DNA of 64,000 bases from Paraburkholderia sp. D15 (GTDB lineage Bacteria; Pseudomonadota; Gammaproteobacteria; Burkholderiales; Burkholderiaceae): assembly GCF_029910215.1 (NCBI RefSeq), contig NZ_CP110395.1, positions 1,178,001 through 1,242,000 on the forward strand, given 5' to 3'. A program made the position numbers and the translations under genes. The notes under the pieces are model-generated. The model saw nothing but the letters and a program-made list of their open reading frames with translations, searched no databases and was not told the origin of the DNA. Position 1 is the stretch's first letter; every line of letters begins with the position of its first letter. Of this stretch, positions 55,695 to 64,000 are shown piece by piece.

Positions 55695-58642
55695 GGCGCC
55701 GCCGCGGCGCTGGACGACGCGGCGCTCGTACTGGCCTGCCCGCAGATCAACGGCCCGATGGTCGGCAGCGAACCATCGCTCTTTCGCTCGTAGTCGAACG
55801 ACACGCTGCAATGCAGGTTCGGCCCCTCGATCTCCAGATGATTCTCGCGCTGCAGATGCTCGATGAACGTCAACCCGTCATAGCCGACGATCGTATCGCC
55901 GCCGCTTTCCACGTGATGCACGCGCGTGCCCGGCGGCAGCAGCTTGCCGTCCGCGCCGCGCAGAATCACCGAGGCCGCGCTGTAGCGCGACACGCGGAAG
56001 GTCGCCAGCACGCCCGCATGCGCCTTCGGCACGAGGTCCATCGAGGTCGTCGCGATGCGCGCGTCGGCGGGCAGGTTCATGCTGTCGATCGCGACCTGGT
56101 TGTGCTGGTACGCGTTCAGATCCGGAATCAGCAGATGGCCGCTGCGATCGGTCGTGCCGATCACGCGGTTTTCGTGCAGCACCGGCACGCCCGCGACGCC
56201 GTCGGTGGAGACCAGCGCGAAACCGTCGTCGATCCGGCGCGACGGCTGCACCGTGTGATCCATCAGCACGATCGCGCCGGTGAGGTCGAGCGAGGCGCCC
56301 GCCTGACGGTCGATGTCCTGCGCGACCGCCGTTACCTCGCCGTATTTGCCGAGGTACTGCGCCTGCGCCTGGCGGTACGGCACCGCGCCCGTGCCGCCGG
56401 CCTGCACGCCCCAGCCCCAGCCGCCGGCATAGTCGGGCGGACGCTGCGCGTTGAGGTTGTAGGTGGACTGGTTGTTCTGACGGCCGACGCTCGTGTTGAT
56501 CGACGTGTTGTTGCCGAGGCCGAAGCTCGCGGTGAGGAAGATGCCCTGCGCGTCGTGCTGCAGGAAGTCCTTGTAGGTGCTGAAGGTCAGCGAGGCCAGA
56601 CTGCCGAAGCTCAGCGTGTACGACAGCGAGCCGATGCGCGATGCGGATACGCCCGGATAGCGATAGCCGATGTAGCTGAGCGACAGCGTCTGCCGGCTGA
56701 AGACAGGCAGCGCGAGCGTCACGCGGTCGGTGGCGGTCGGCACCGGCGTGCCGTCGCGCGCGGCGAGGTCGCCGAAGTTGCCGTACGCGCGCAAAGTCTG
56801 CGCATCGATCGAGAAGCGCGGTTCGATCAGTTGATAGCCGAAGCCGACCTGCGTGCCGTTCAGCTTGCCCGCGCTCGCCGACAGCGAGCCGTTGATCACG
56901 CCCGCCATGCCCATGCGCACCAGCGCGCCGGCGCCTGCGTTGACGAGTCCGCCGGTCGCTTCGGCGTGACCTTCGAGCGTCAGCGAATCGCTGACGCCGC
57001 GCCGCGCGGTCGCGCTGACGGCCGGCCGCGGATCGTAGGAAAACGACTCGATGCCGTAGTTGCGGCGCAGGAAACCGGCTTCGAACGAATAGCTCGACAG
57101 GCCCGCGGCCAGCATCCGCGTATCGACGTAGAGCGGCAGCGAGGTCGCGATCGTGCGGCCGAGCGCGTCGTGCGTGATGACGGTCGCCTCGCCCGCGCCG
57201 GTGATGCCCGGCACGTTGTTGACGATGAACGGCCCGCTCGGCACGTTGCCGCTGTATTGCCGCACGTTGTTGATGTACAGATCCACCGCCGAGGGCACCA
57301 CCGCCGTGCCCGACAGCGACTGCACCGGAAACGTCACGAGGTCGGGGCGCAGCGCGAAATTGCTGCGCCACTGGAAGCCGCCGAGGCGGATCGAGCGGCT
57401 CCAGTCGAGCGACGACGAGATCGTGTCGCCCACTTGCGTGGTGCTGAGCGAGGCCGGGTTCGAGGTGCTCCACGAACTGTCGTAGCGCACGTAGCGATGC
57501 AGGTCGCGGTACAGGTAGGCGATGCCGGTGTTGCTCACCACGCCGTACGGATCGAAGTAGCGTTCCTCGCTCCAGAGCGCGAGCTGGGCGTTGCTGTTGG
57601 TTTGCGCGAAGGCGTCGTAGTTGATCAGGAAGCCGCGCGACGATTCCGCGTCCGGCGTTTTCGTCAGCTCGCGGGTGTCGAACGTGTAGGGGCGGCGGAT
57701 CGCGTCGGGTACTTCCAGGTCGATGCTCTGGCTCGCCGCGTCGTAGCGGTAGCGCAGGCCGGGAATGCGGTCGAGTTCGAGCGTGGCGGAGTCGGCGGCG
57801 CCGAGCTTGTCGGTGGCGACGCCGATGTCGCTCAGGTCTCTTGCCGTCGCGCTCAGGTGACCGTCGACGTCGCGAAAGTGCGCGATCAGCGAAGTGCGTT
57901 GGCCATTGAGCATGACTTCGAGGTACAGGTCACGGCCTGCCGCGGCGCTCGCGGCGGGTTGTAGCGCGGTGGCGCCGGCGGGGATCGGCGGCGTGGCCGT
58001 CGATGCGCTGCCCGGCGCCGCGGATGCCGGCGTGTTCGGGTTGGTGCGTGTCGTTGCGCCTGGACTCGGGTTCGGCGACGCATTCGACGGCGCCCCCGGC
58101 ACGGGCAACGACATCGGCGAGGACATCGGCAACGGCAGGGGCAGGGGTGTCGTGCCACGCGCGCTGCCGCGCATGCGCGGGTTGGGGGGATTGCTGGTCG
58201 TCACCGCATCGGCCGGCGGCACGGCGTCCGCCGGCGTGCCGATCGAACCGGGCGGCGGCGCGGAAGGCGTGGGCGCAACCACTGAACCCAGATCCACGCC
58301 TGAAGCGGCGCCCGAAGGTGGGGCCGCCGTTGCGCCCGAAGTCGCGACGGGACTCGAGGTGGCGCTGGCAGCCGGCGTGGCGACTGAACCCGGGGCCGGG
58401 CCTGCAGCCGGCCCCGGCCCCGCGGTTGAACCTGCCTCCGGCGCCGCCGCCCCCACGGCCGCCGCCCGCTGCGGGATCTGCGCGCCGGCCCGGCCCGCAC
58501 CGCACAGGAACAGCATGGCCGCGAGCGCGACGGCATGCGGCTTCCATCCATGACGTGTTCGCCGTCGTGTCATTCTCATCGATTGCGTGGCGGTCCATCG
58601 TGTCCGTTCCTTCGGCCGGCGCGCGCGCCGCGCCGGTCTCAT
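55691..58642 (-). CDS. Outer-membrane usher of a Csu-type pilus
   Basis: A 983-residue usher that assembles pilus subunits through the outer membrane. The usher domain runs from about residue 232 (GRDLYLEVMLNGQRTSLIAH) to the end, with plug and barrel blocks such as GNVPSGPFIVNNVPGITGAGEATV and DGFALVSTDGVAGVPVLHENRVIGTTDRSGHLLIPDL. Residues about 56-230 are an extra low-complexity Ala/Pro/Gly/Ser/Thr-rich stretch between signal peptide and usher domain, not normal for FimD or CsuD. The start is uncertain: ATG 58642 has GGAGGAG at 11 bases, while ATG 58579 would give a normal signal peptide (HAVALAAMLFLCGAGRAGAQ). Confidence 0.9.
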   Translation of the reverse strand: MRPARRARRPKERTRWTATQSMRMTRRRTRHGWKPHAVALAAMLFLCGAGRAGAQIPQRAAAVGAAAPEAGSTAGPGPAAGPAPGSVATPAASATSSPVATSGATAAPPSGAASGVDLGSVVAPTPSAPPPGSIGTPADAVPPADAVTTSNPPNPRMRGSARGTTPLPLPLPMSSPMSLPVPGAPSNASPNPSPGATTRTNPNTPASAAPGSASTATPPIPAGATALQPAASAAAGRDLYLEVMLNGQRTSLIAHFRDVDGHLSATARDLSDIGVATDKLGAADSATLELDRIPGLRYRYDAASQSIDLEVPDAIRRPYTFDTRELTKTPDAESSRGFLINYDAFAQTNSNAQLALWSEERYFDPYGVVSNTGIAYLYRDLHRYVRYDSSWSTSNPASLSTTQVGDTISSSLDWSRSIRLGGFQWRSNFALRPDLVTFPVQSLSGTAVVPSAVDLYINNVRQYSGNVPSGPFIVNNVPGITGAGEATVITHDALGRTIATSLPLYVDTRMLAAGLSSYSFEAGFLRRNYGIESFSYDPRPAVSATARRGVSDSLTLEGHAEATGGLVNAGAGALVRMGMAGVINGSLSASAGKLNGTQVGFGYQLIEPRFSIDAQTLRAYGNFGDLAARDGTPVPTATDRVTLALPVFSRQTLSLSYIGYRYPGVSASRIGSLSYTLSFGSLASLTFSTYKDFLQHDAQGIFLTASFGLGNNTSINTSVGRQNNQSTYNLNAQRPPDYAGGWGWGVQAGGTGAVPYRQAQAQYLGKYGEVTAVAQDIDRQAGASLDLTGAIVLMDHTVQPSRRIDDGFALVSTDGVAGVPVLHENRVIGTTDRSGHLLIPDLNAYQHNQVAIDSMNLPADARIATTSMDLVPKAHAGVLATFRVSRYSAASVILRGADGKLLPPGTRVHHVESGGDTIVGYDGLTFIEHLQRENHLEIEGPNLHCSVSFDYERKSDGSLPTIGPLICGQASTSAASSSAAAAP

Positions 58643-58703
58643 GTGCTTGCGCGCTCCTCCAGCGCGCCGGGTCGTCCCGGGCCGCCACGCGGCCCGCGCC
58701 GCC

Positions 58704-59483
58704 CTAGTCGAGCTTGACGGCGGCTTCGGCCGGCAGCGAGTTGACCGATGCCCGTACTTTCAGCGGACCGTTCTGCGCGACGCTGTCCGGCAGCGCGACC
58801 GGCCAGTGCCGCTCGCGTCCGGCCAGCGCGTAGCCGAGCAGTCCCTTGTTGATCGTGTAGGCGTTGCCGGCGTTGTCGATCAACTGCACGGCGGCGATCT
58901 GCGCGCGCCGGCGGCCGGTGTTGTCGACCCGCAGCATCCAGCTTTGCGCGCTGCGCGCCAGATGCCAGGCAAGCTTCGGCTGACCGACGTCGACGGCCGG
59001 TTCGACGAACACCGGCACCGAGTAGCGCAGACGGATCGTCACTCCGCTGGTGGGCGCGGCATCCGGTTCAGGCAACTCGTCGATCAGCACGCGATAACCC
59101 TGCTCGGCCGCCGACGGCGCCGCGCCGGTGCGCACCAGCCGCACCAGTTGATCGGCATGGCCGGCGATCTGGATCAGCGGCGGACTGGCGACGAGGTCCT
59201 GGGTCGGCGTCAGCGTGTCCTCGCCGCCTGCCTGGTCCCAGCGGAACACGCGCACCTGGCCGAACAGCGGTTTCTCGCCGGGGTTCTTCAGCGTGATGCC
59301 GGTCGCGTTGGCCTCCGCCGACATGTCCACCATGACCGGCGAAATCTGCAGCGTCGCGGCTCGCGCGCCGGGCGCGCAAAGCGCGACCGCAATGGCGACG
59401 CCGGCAATCCCGGCGGTCGCGAAGGCTGGTGCGAGCCGGCTCGCGCGGGCGCGGACGACGGAAGGCCGGCGAGGCGCGCCCAT
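58704..59483 (-). CDS. Periplasmic pilus chaperone (CsuC-like)
   Basis: A 259-residue periplasmic chaperone of the archaic/Csu class. After the signal peptide (IAGVAIAVALCAPGARA) the first immunoglobulin-like domain begins ATLQISPVMVDMSAEANATGITLKNPGEKPLFGQVRVFRW. The subunit-binding strand region has GYRVLIDELPEP, and domain 2 follows with QIAAVQLIDNAG. It holds subunits folded and delivers them to the usher. It lies 17 bases downstream of the major subunit gene and 61 bases before the usher gene. Confidence 0.9.
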   Translation of the reverse strand: MGAPRRPSVVRARASRLAPAFATAGIAGVAIAVALCAPGARAATLQISPVMVDMSAEANATGITLKNPGEKPLFGQVRVFRWDQAGGEDTLTPTQDLVASPPLIQIAGHADQLVRLVRTGAAPSAAEQGYRVLIDELPEPDAAPTSGVTIRLRYSVPVFVEPAVDVGQPKLAWHLARSAQSWMLRVDNTGRRRAQIAAVQLIDNAGNAYTINKGLLGYALAGRERHWPVALPDSVAQNGPLKVRASVNSLPAEAAVKLD

Positions 59484-59500
59484 GGCGCTCGCGCCGCGCG

Positions 59501-60028
59501 TCAAAAGTAGACCGTGGCGGTGATGGTGGTCTGATACGTGTCGGGTTTCGGCGTGGCCTGCGCCGGCACCTGGCCATACACGGTGATGGACTGCGCCGAC
59601 CCGCTGCCGGTGCCGCTGACCGTGTTGGTGCCTTGCGTGTTGCCCCACAGGGTGGTGTGACCCGCGTCCTGGTACAGCTGGAAGCCGACCGTGGTGCCGG
59701 TGTTGCCGGTCGCGGTGCCAGCCATCAGACGGCTCGTCACCGTCGAACCGGTGACCGTGCCGCCGTCGAGCCCGACGTTGTACGGCGTGGTGTTCGTGCA
59801 GGTGACCGCGACCGTGGTCTGCTGGTTGATCGCGGTGGCCAGCACGCCGTTGCTGCCGAAATTCAGCGGGGTCGCGCTGATCGAGCAGTTGGCGGCGAGG
59901 GTGAGCGTGACGGTGAAGGTACTGGTTGCGGTGCCGTTCGAATACACGGCGGCCCGTGCAAGCTGAAGAGGCAAACCGAACATCAATGCGACGATCAAGC
60001 TGGATGACAGCAGTTTCCGTTTCATCAT
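59501..60028 (-). CDS. Csu-type pilus major subunit (SCPU domain)
   Basis: A 175-residue secreted pilin. The signal peptide (SSSLIVALMFGLPLQLARA) precedes one spore-coat-U domain, with NCSISATPLNFGSNGVL, VAVTCTNTTPYNVGLDGG and the final YQTTITATVYF strand. The N-terminal TATSTFTVTLTL likely acts as the donor strand. This corresponds to CsuA/B, the rod subunit of a biofilm-promoting pilus. Two adjacent ATGs (60028, 60025) follow AGAGG; spacing favours the second slightly. It is the first gene of the operon subunit-chaperone-usher-tip. Confidence 0.88.
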   Translation of the reverse strand: MMKRKLLSSSLIVALMFGLPLQLARAAVYSNGTATSTFTVTLTLAANCSISATPLNFGSNGVLATAINQQTTVAVTCTNTTPYNVGLDGGTVTGSTVTSRLMAGTATGNTGTTVGFQLYQDAGHTTLWGNTQGTNTVSGTGSGSAQSITVYGQVPAQATPKPDTYQTTITATVYF

Positions 60029-60523
60029 GAAACCTCTCAGGCCGACAGGACACCGGTTTTATCGCGCGGTCAATTTCAATCCGGCTCGCCGGAACGGCGA
60101 GTGACGGTTGGCATTTCCGCGCTGAGTGTTTGCTTTATGAAAAACGTCATTGCAATGAGTGAATTGAGTCTACACCAGACTTTCTTTGCGATACAAACGC
60201 TATGGCGATAAATTGCGCTTCAATGAATGCGTCAATGGCGATTCAGTGCTGGACGGGCAGGCAGGGCGGGCGAGACAGACGAGTCATTGTTGCCGCGCCG
60301 GGATGCTCGGGAAAATACCTAAATTGGCATTTTTTTCGAATGGGAATGAAAAATGGCAATTCGATTCGTGCGTATTGATTCGGAATTATGCGAATCGGAT
60401 AATTTAACAATGCCGAATGGCTCGCTGTCCGTTGCATTAAAACGGCGATTTAAATCGATGCCGAATAGCCATTGATGCAGCGTAAATCGCCGATAATCGT
60501 TTGCGCCTAAAGCGGAGTGGGCG
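60029..60523. other. AT-rich region upstream of the Csu operon
   Basis: These 495 bases are clearly AT-richer than the window and contain no convincing gene. Features seen are a 7-bp hairpin (60085-60091 with 60095-60101), a perfect 12-bp palindrome CGATTTAAATCG (60446-60457), and two copies of atgccgaat with ggc/agc after them about 50 bp apart. Several aattc/gaatcgg words are also repeated. Such regions are typical targets for H-NS-like silencers upstream of pilus genes. It probably holds the promoters of the pilus operon. Confidence 0.6.
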
Positions 60524-61732
60524 TCATTCGTCCAGTGCCCATGCGCGTCGGCGCTGCATCAGCGTGCTAGCGAGCGAGACCGCCGTGCCGATCGCACCCA
60601 TCGCCGCGGCCAGCGCCACGATCAGCGGCCCGGTATGCGCACGGCTCGCGAACAGGCTGACCAGCAGGCCCGCGAGCGGCTGCGTGAGGTTGTTCAGCAG
60701 GATGATCACGCCGGTCGTCTTGCCATAGTCCTGCGGCGGCACGAGCCGCTGCCGCGCGCCGCGAATGTAGACGTTGAACATCTTGTCGAAGCCGACGATC
60801 AGCAGGAAGCCGAGCGCGTAGCCCCATGGCGCCGCGCTCGCGCCGGCGATCACGCCGCCCGCGCAGATCGCCGTGAACGCGAGCGGACCGAGCACGCGCG
60901 GCGGCCACGTGCTGCGCGCGATGGCCAGCAGGATCAGCACCGTGGTCACCGCGCCGGCGGTTTGCAGACCGGCGTAGTAGCGGTTCGATTGCGCGTGCAC
61001 GCCGGTCACCATCGCGGCCGAGGTGGCGAGCGTCACGCCGATCACGAGGTTTTCCGCGGCGGCGAGCAGCACGATTTTTTTCAGGCCGGGGAGCACCAGC
61101 ACGTGGCGCAGCGCGATGCGTAAGGGCAGCGTCCAGTGACCACGCGCGGCGGCCGGCGGTTCGGCGGCGCGAAAGCCGCTGCCGCGCTGCCAGACGAGCA
61201 GGGCGGCGTCGGCGGTGAGGAACAGCAGGCCGGTGCCGGCGACCACCCACTCCCAGCGCCACAGGCCGAGCAGCAGCGCGGCGAGCATCGGCCCGAGCAC
61301 GAAGCCCATCTGGTCGGCGAGTTGCGAGTAGGCGAGCACGCGCTGGAATTGCTGCGTGCTGAAGATTTGCGGCAGCATGACTTCGCGCGCGACGAGCCCC
61401 TGGCTCGTCAACACACCGCACACGGCCGAGAGCGCGATCAGCCAGCCGATGCCGCCGAATGCCGCGTAAGCGAGCACGCCGCCGAAGCAGGCGAGCGCGC
61501 GCACGGCCTGGCTGATGCGCATCAACCTGAGCGGCGAGACGCGGTCGCACAGCGCGCCGAAAAATGGAAACACGAGATAGCGCGGCAAGGTCTCGATAAA
61601 GAACGCGAGACCCGACCACGAGACTTGATGCGTCGTTTGAAAGACGACGAGCGGGACGAGAAACAGCAGGATCTGATCGGCGAGACGCGCGACAAACAGC
61701 GAGCCGAAAAAAGCTTGATGGTTGACGCGCAC
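60524..61732 (-). CDS. MFS transporter (EntS-like)
   Basis: A 402-residue major facilitator protein with about 12 membrane helices. The opening FGSLFVARLADQILLFLVPLVVFQTT and the loop motif GALCDRVSPLRLMR between helices 2 and 3 are typical of the EntS/enterobactin-exporter-like subgroup. The substrate is unknown; no siderophore genes adjoin. The start is a GTG (61732) with GGGAC upstream; no internal start fits better. It is downstream of the VOC gene on the same strand (164 bases apart). Confidence 0.82.
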   Translation of the reverse strand: MRVNHQAFFGSLFVARLADQILLFLVPLVVFQTTHQVSWSGLAFFIETLPRYLVFPFFGALCDRVSPLRLMRISQAVRALACFGGVLAYAAFGGIGWLIALSAVCGVLTSQGLVAREVMLPQIFSTQQFQRVLAYSQLADQMGFVLGPMLAALLLGLWRWEWVVAGTGLLFLTADAALLVWQRGSGFRAAEPPAAARGHWTLPLRIALRHVLVLPGLKKIVLLAAAENLVIGVTLATSAAMVTGVHAQSNRYYAGLQTAGAVTTVLILLAIARSTWPPRVLGPLAFTAICAGGVIAGASAAPWGYALGFLLIVGFDKMFNVYIRGARQRLVPPQDYGKTTGVIILLNNLTQPLAGLLVSLFASRAHTGPLIVALAAAMGAIGTAVSLASTLMQRRRAWALDE

Positions 61733-61896
61733 CGCGGATGTCCCGTCGCTGGAAAGGTGGCACCGATCCTATCAAAGAACGCTGCCGTGCGCGCCGCTCG
61801 CCTGCGCCGGCCATGGCGTGACGTGGCGTCATGCGGCGCACCGGGCGGGCGATTCGTGATTCATGCAGCCACGCCCGCCGAAGTTCGCCCCACGCC

Positions 61897-62364
61897 TTAC
61901 TTCATGCAGTCGTTCATGTTCTGCAGCACCTGCTCCGGGCTCAGATCGCGCGTGTGGCTGGCGAGCGACCAGCGATGGCCGAACGGGTCCTGCAACTGAC
62001 CGTAGCGGTCGCCCCAGAACATGTCGCTGACGGGCAGCACGACGGTCGCGCCCGCTTCGACCGCCTGATTGAAGCTCGCGTCGACGTCCTCCACGTAGTG
62101 ATGGATCATGACCGGCGTGCCCTTCAATGCGATCGGACCGAGCGTGTTGTGATCGGGCCATTCGTCGGTCAGCATCAGCATGGAGTCGCCGATCTTCAGG
62201 CAGGCGTGCATGATCTTGCCGCCGGGGCCGGGCAGATGGAACTGTTCGACGGCGTTGAAGGCTTTCTTGTAGAACGCGATGGCTTCGGCGGCGTTCGCGC
62301 AGATCAGGTACGGCGTGAGCGAGTGCATCCCTTCCGGGATCGGTTTGACGGCGGGGGTGGACAT
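61897..62364 (-). CDS. VOC superfamily (PhnB-like) protein
   Basis: A 155-residue PhnB-type VOC protein. It begins after a short leader with SLTPYLICANAAEAIAFYKKAFNAVE, has the central KIMHACLKIGDSMLML and ends DMFWGDRYGQLQDPFGHRWSLAS. The final block (GDRYGxxxDPFGHxW) is the glyoxalase-like signature of this subgroup. The start at 62364 is well supported by AAGGAG upstream. It is a distant relative of the VOC protein at 9539-9964. The reaction is not known. Confidence 0.87.
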   Translation of the reverse strand: MSTPAVKPIPEGMHSLTPYLICANAAEAIAFYKKAFNAVEQFHLPGPGGKIMHACLKIGDSMLMLTDEWPDHNTLGPIALKGTPVMIHHYVEDVDASFNQAVEAGATVVLPVSDMFWGDRYGQLQDPFGHRWSLASHTRDLSPEQVLQNMNDCMK

Positions 62365-62577
62365 GACGGCGGCTCCTTGAATCGATCGTTCGTGAAGTGG
62401 CGTTGTGTTGGCTTGCGTGGCATCGCGTGAGTCGAGGACCTCGCTGGGCGCGGTCTTCAACAGTACGACGAACACCCAGCCTGCGAATCGACACGCCGGG
62501 AAAAATATTTTTTGCGCGGTGCTGGCGGCGGCGGACGTACCGGACAGGTGGAATGTGCCGGCGTCGCGCCCGCCGCC

Positions 62578-64000
62578 TTAACCGGCCGGATTGTCCTCGT
62601 CGGGCGGCGTGGCCGGCGCGTTGGGCGTGGCAGGTGCGTTGGGCGTACCCGGCTCGCCCGACGCCGCCGCGCCGGCGGGCGCGCCGAGAATGCTGACCTG
62701 GAAGGTCGGCGTGGCCGCCAGCGACTGCAAGGTGGCGTCTTCCGGAATGTGTTCCAGCAGCGGCAGGATCACCGAGCCGCCGATCACCGCGCGGCGGCTG
62801 TCGTCGGCCGGCCGCAAACCCCACACGTCCTGATAGACGACCGGCACCGCGACGCCGTTGCGGGTCGTGTTGCCGATATACAGCATCACGTGACCGCCGA
62901 TGTAGATCAGCGTGCGCAACGGCACGCCATGCTGCGCGAGATAGTCGAGGCGCTGCGCGGGCGTGGACGACGACAGGTCGACCATGCGCCCCGCGCTCAT
63001 CTGCGTCGACGAATGGCGCGGCAGCCAGACGCCAAACGCCGCGAAGATGCTTTGCAATTCCGACGAGCAGTCGTTGTAGAGGCCGCTGTTGCCCCAGCCG
63101 TACGGCCGGCCGATCAACGTCTTCATCAGCATGGCCAGGTGACGCGGCGTGGCGGCGAGCGGCATCGGCGCGATCTGGTCGTCACGCAGCGTCGCGGTGC
63201 GGATCAGTGCCTGGCCGTCGGCGTCGCGCGCGGGGACGAGGAGCTGGCGCGTGATGGCGTCGGACGAAGCAGCGGCGGCGGAGGCGGCGTTGGAAACCGC
63301 AAGAGACGCAGCCGAAGCGGGAGAAGCCGAAGCGGAAGACGCCCCCAGCGGCAACATCGTCCCCGCCGGCGCATCGAAGCGGAACACGCCACGGCTGTCC
63401 CGCACCGCCGCCGACGCCACGATCACCGCACCGAGCGATCGCGCTGTCGCCGCGCGCCACGTGTCGACGAAGCGGTCGTCGGTCATGCCGACGCCGTCGC
63501 TGCGCACCCAGCCTTGAACATCGGGCGTCTGCACATAGCGCCACGCACCGTCGGCGCTGCTGCCCAGCACATAGAGCGGCGTGCCGGGCCGTACCGCCGA
63601 GATCTGCAGGTTGTCGAACGGATAACCTTCGCCGGCCAGCCGGTGATCGTAGAACGACGGATCGATGGTCGGCAGTTCGCGCACCATCAGGTTGGTCGTG
63701 GCGATCGCGCGCCGCTCGGGGCGATAGACGGCGTCCTGCGTGAACTGCGCGACGTTCTCGTTGAGCGCGATCGCATCGATCCACGCCTTGTCGTGCGGCC
63801 GGAAGTTTTCGCCGTAGCCGAGCGCCGCGCCGCTTTTGCCCGTGTTGTCGAACTTGTCGAGCCGGCGTTGCTGCAAAGCGGCAATGTCCGCGCCTTGCTG
63901 ACGGTAGACCCGCATCGCCACGAACGCCGAATTCCACGGCGACGGCGCGCTGGTGCCGGTGCCGAAATAGCGCGCGTAGAGGGCCTTGAAGTGCGCCTGC
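62578..64000 (-). CDS. SH3-domain NlpC/P60 cysteine peptidase, 5' end outside window
   Basis: The visible 474 residues (the start is beyond 64000) contain an SH3b-like region (about residues 80-170 of the visible part: FDNLQISAVRPGTPLYVLG, then WVRSDGVGMTD). The NlpC/P60 domain follows, with YGWGNSGLYNDCSSELQSIFAAFG (catalytic Cys) and YIGGHVMLYIG (catalytic His). An Ala/Ser-rich loop separates the two, and a Pro/Ala/Asn-rich tail ends the protein. Enzymes with this layout cleave peptidoglycan stem peptides (gamma-D-glutamyl-diamino acid bonds) in the envelope. The signal peptide, if any, is not in view. Confidence 0.85.
   Translation of the reverse strand, partial: QAHFKALYARYFGTGTSAPSPWNSAFVAMRVYRQQGADIAALQQRRLDKFDNTGKSGAALGYGENFRPHDKAWIDAIALNENVAQFTQDAVYRPERRAIATTNLMVRELPTIDPSFYDHRLAGEGYPFDNLQISAVRPGTPLYVLGSSADGAWRYVQTPDVQGWVRSDGVGMTDDRFVDTWRAATARSLGAVIVASAAVRDSRGVFRFDAPAGTMLPLGASSASASPASAASLAVSNAASAAAASSDAITRQLLVPARDADGQALIRTATLRDDQIAPMPLAATPRHLAMLMKTLIGRPYGWGNSGLYNDCSSELQSIFAAFGVWLPRHSSTQMSAGRMVDLSSSTPAQRLDYLAQHGVPLRTLIYIGGHVMLYIGNTTRNGVAVPVVYQDVWGLRPADDSRRAVIGGSVILPLLEHIPEDATLQSLAATPTFQVSILGAPAGAAASGEPGTPNAPATPNAPATPPDEDNPAG

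Noticed and set aside
55811..57964. Plus-strand frame of about 700 codons opposite the usher gene
   Set aside because: Low-complexity Arg/Val/Ala composition with no start signal; it lies wholly inside the clear usher gene.
60186..60437. Two short frames on opposite strands in the AT-rich region upstream of the pilus operon
   Set aside because: Neither has a ribosome binding site or protein-like composition; they occur by chance in DNA with fewer stops suppressed by GC bias.

Overview
The window is GC-rich, densely coded chromosomal DNA that reads as Burkholderia sensu lato, most likely Paraburkholderia (Betaproteobacteria). Pointers are the gene families (orphan RsxB beside Nth, DUF1841, DUF6726, intracellular PHA depolymerase, BenE, MctP with its DUF3311 partner, a Csu-type pilus) and the codon use. 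It is mostly core and soft-core chromosome. I see no rRNA, tRNA, insertion sequence, phage or CRISPR array.

Layout. 1-6000: 3' end of htpG, a small repeat protein with a TTG start, a TPR/glycosyltransferase gene followed by a frameshifted paralogous fragment, then the overlapping ubiC - DNA glycosylase - spermidine-synthase-like genes. 6-10 kb: a DUF3311/MctP carboxylate transporter pair under a clear sigma-70 promoter, a FUSC transporter and a VOC protein. 10-15 kb: tal, benE, and a MoxR ATPase/VWA pair. 15-19 kb: two class I cytochromes c, DUF1841, nth, rsxB and a TetR regulator. 19-25 kb: phaZ with a good promoter, a GH15 glycosidase, small proteins (including a 50-residue DUF3096 gene) and a secreted lactonase. 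25-32 kb: ftsK with an enormous linker, a META lipoprotein, purT and two small envelope proteins. 32-40 kb: an acetolactate-synthase-like ThDP enzyme paired with an aldehyde dehydrogenase, rhlE, gluQ and trhO. 40-50 kb: dnaE, then an envelope glycan block (GT2, msbA, GT9 and two tandem paralogous GT2 genes). 50-54 kb: a hypothetical protein, rdgC, a secreted protein and a fusion of an HdeD-like membrane domain to a predicted cysteine peptidase. 54-60 kb: a compact chaperone-usher (Csu/SCPU) pilus operon on the minus strand, met by a small secreted SCPU-like gene from the other side. 60-64 kb: an MFS transporter, a VOC protein and the 3' part of an NlpC/P60 peptidase.

The best candidates for something undescribed lie between 52 and 60.5 kb. 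They are the membrane/peptidase fusion; a pair of about 70-bp duplicated elements exactly 227 bp apart, each with an inverted pair of DnaA-box-like 9-mers; and the reduced Csu operon, whose usher has a roughly 175-residue low-complexity N-terminal insertion and which has an AT-rich upstream region. All functional calls come from reading protein sequence and motifs; no database search was run.
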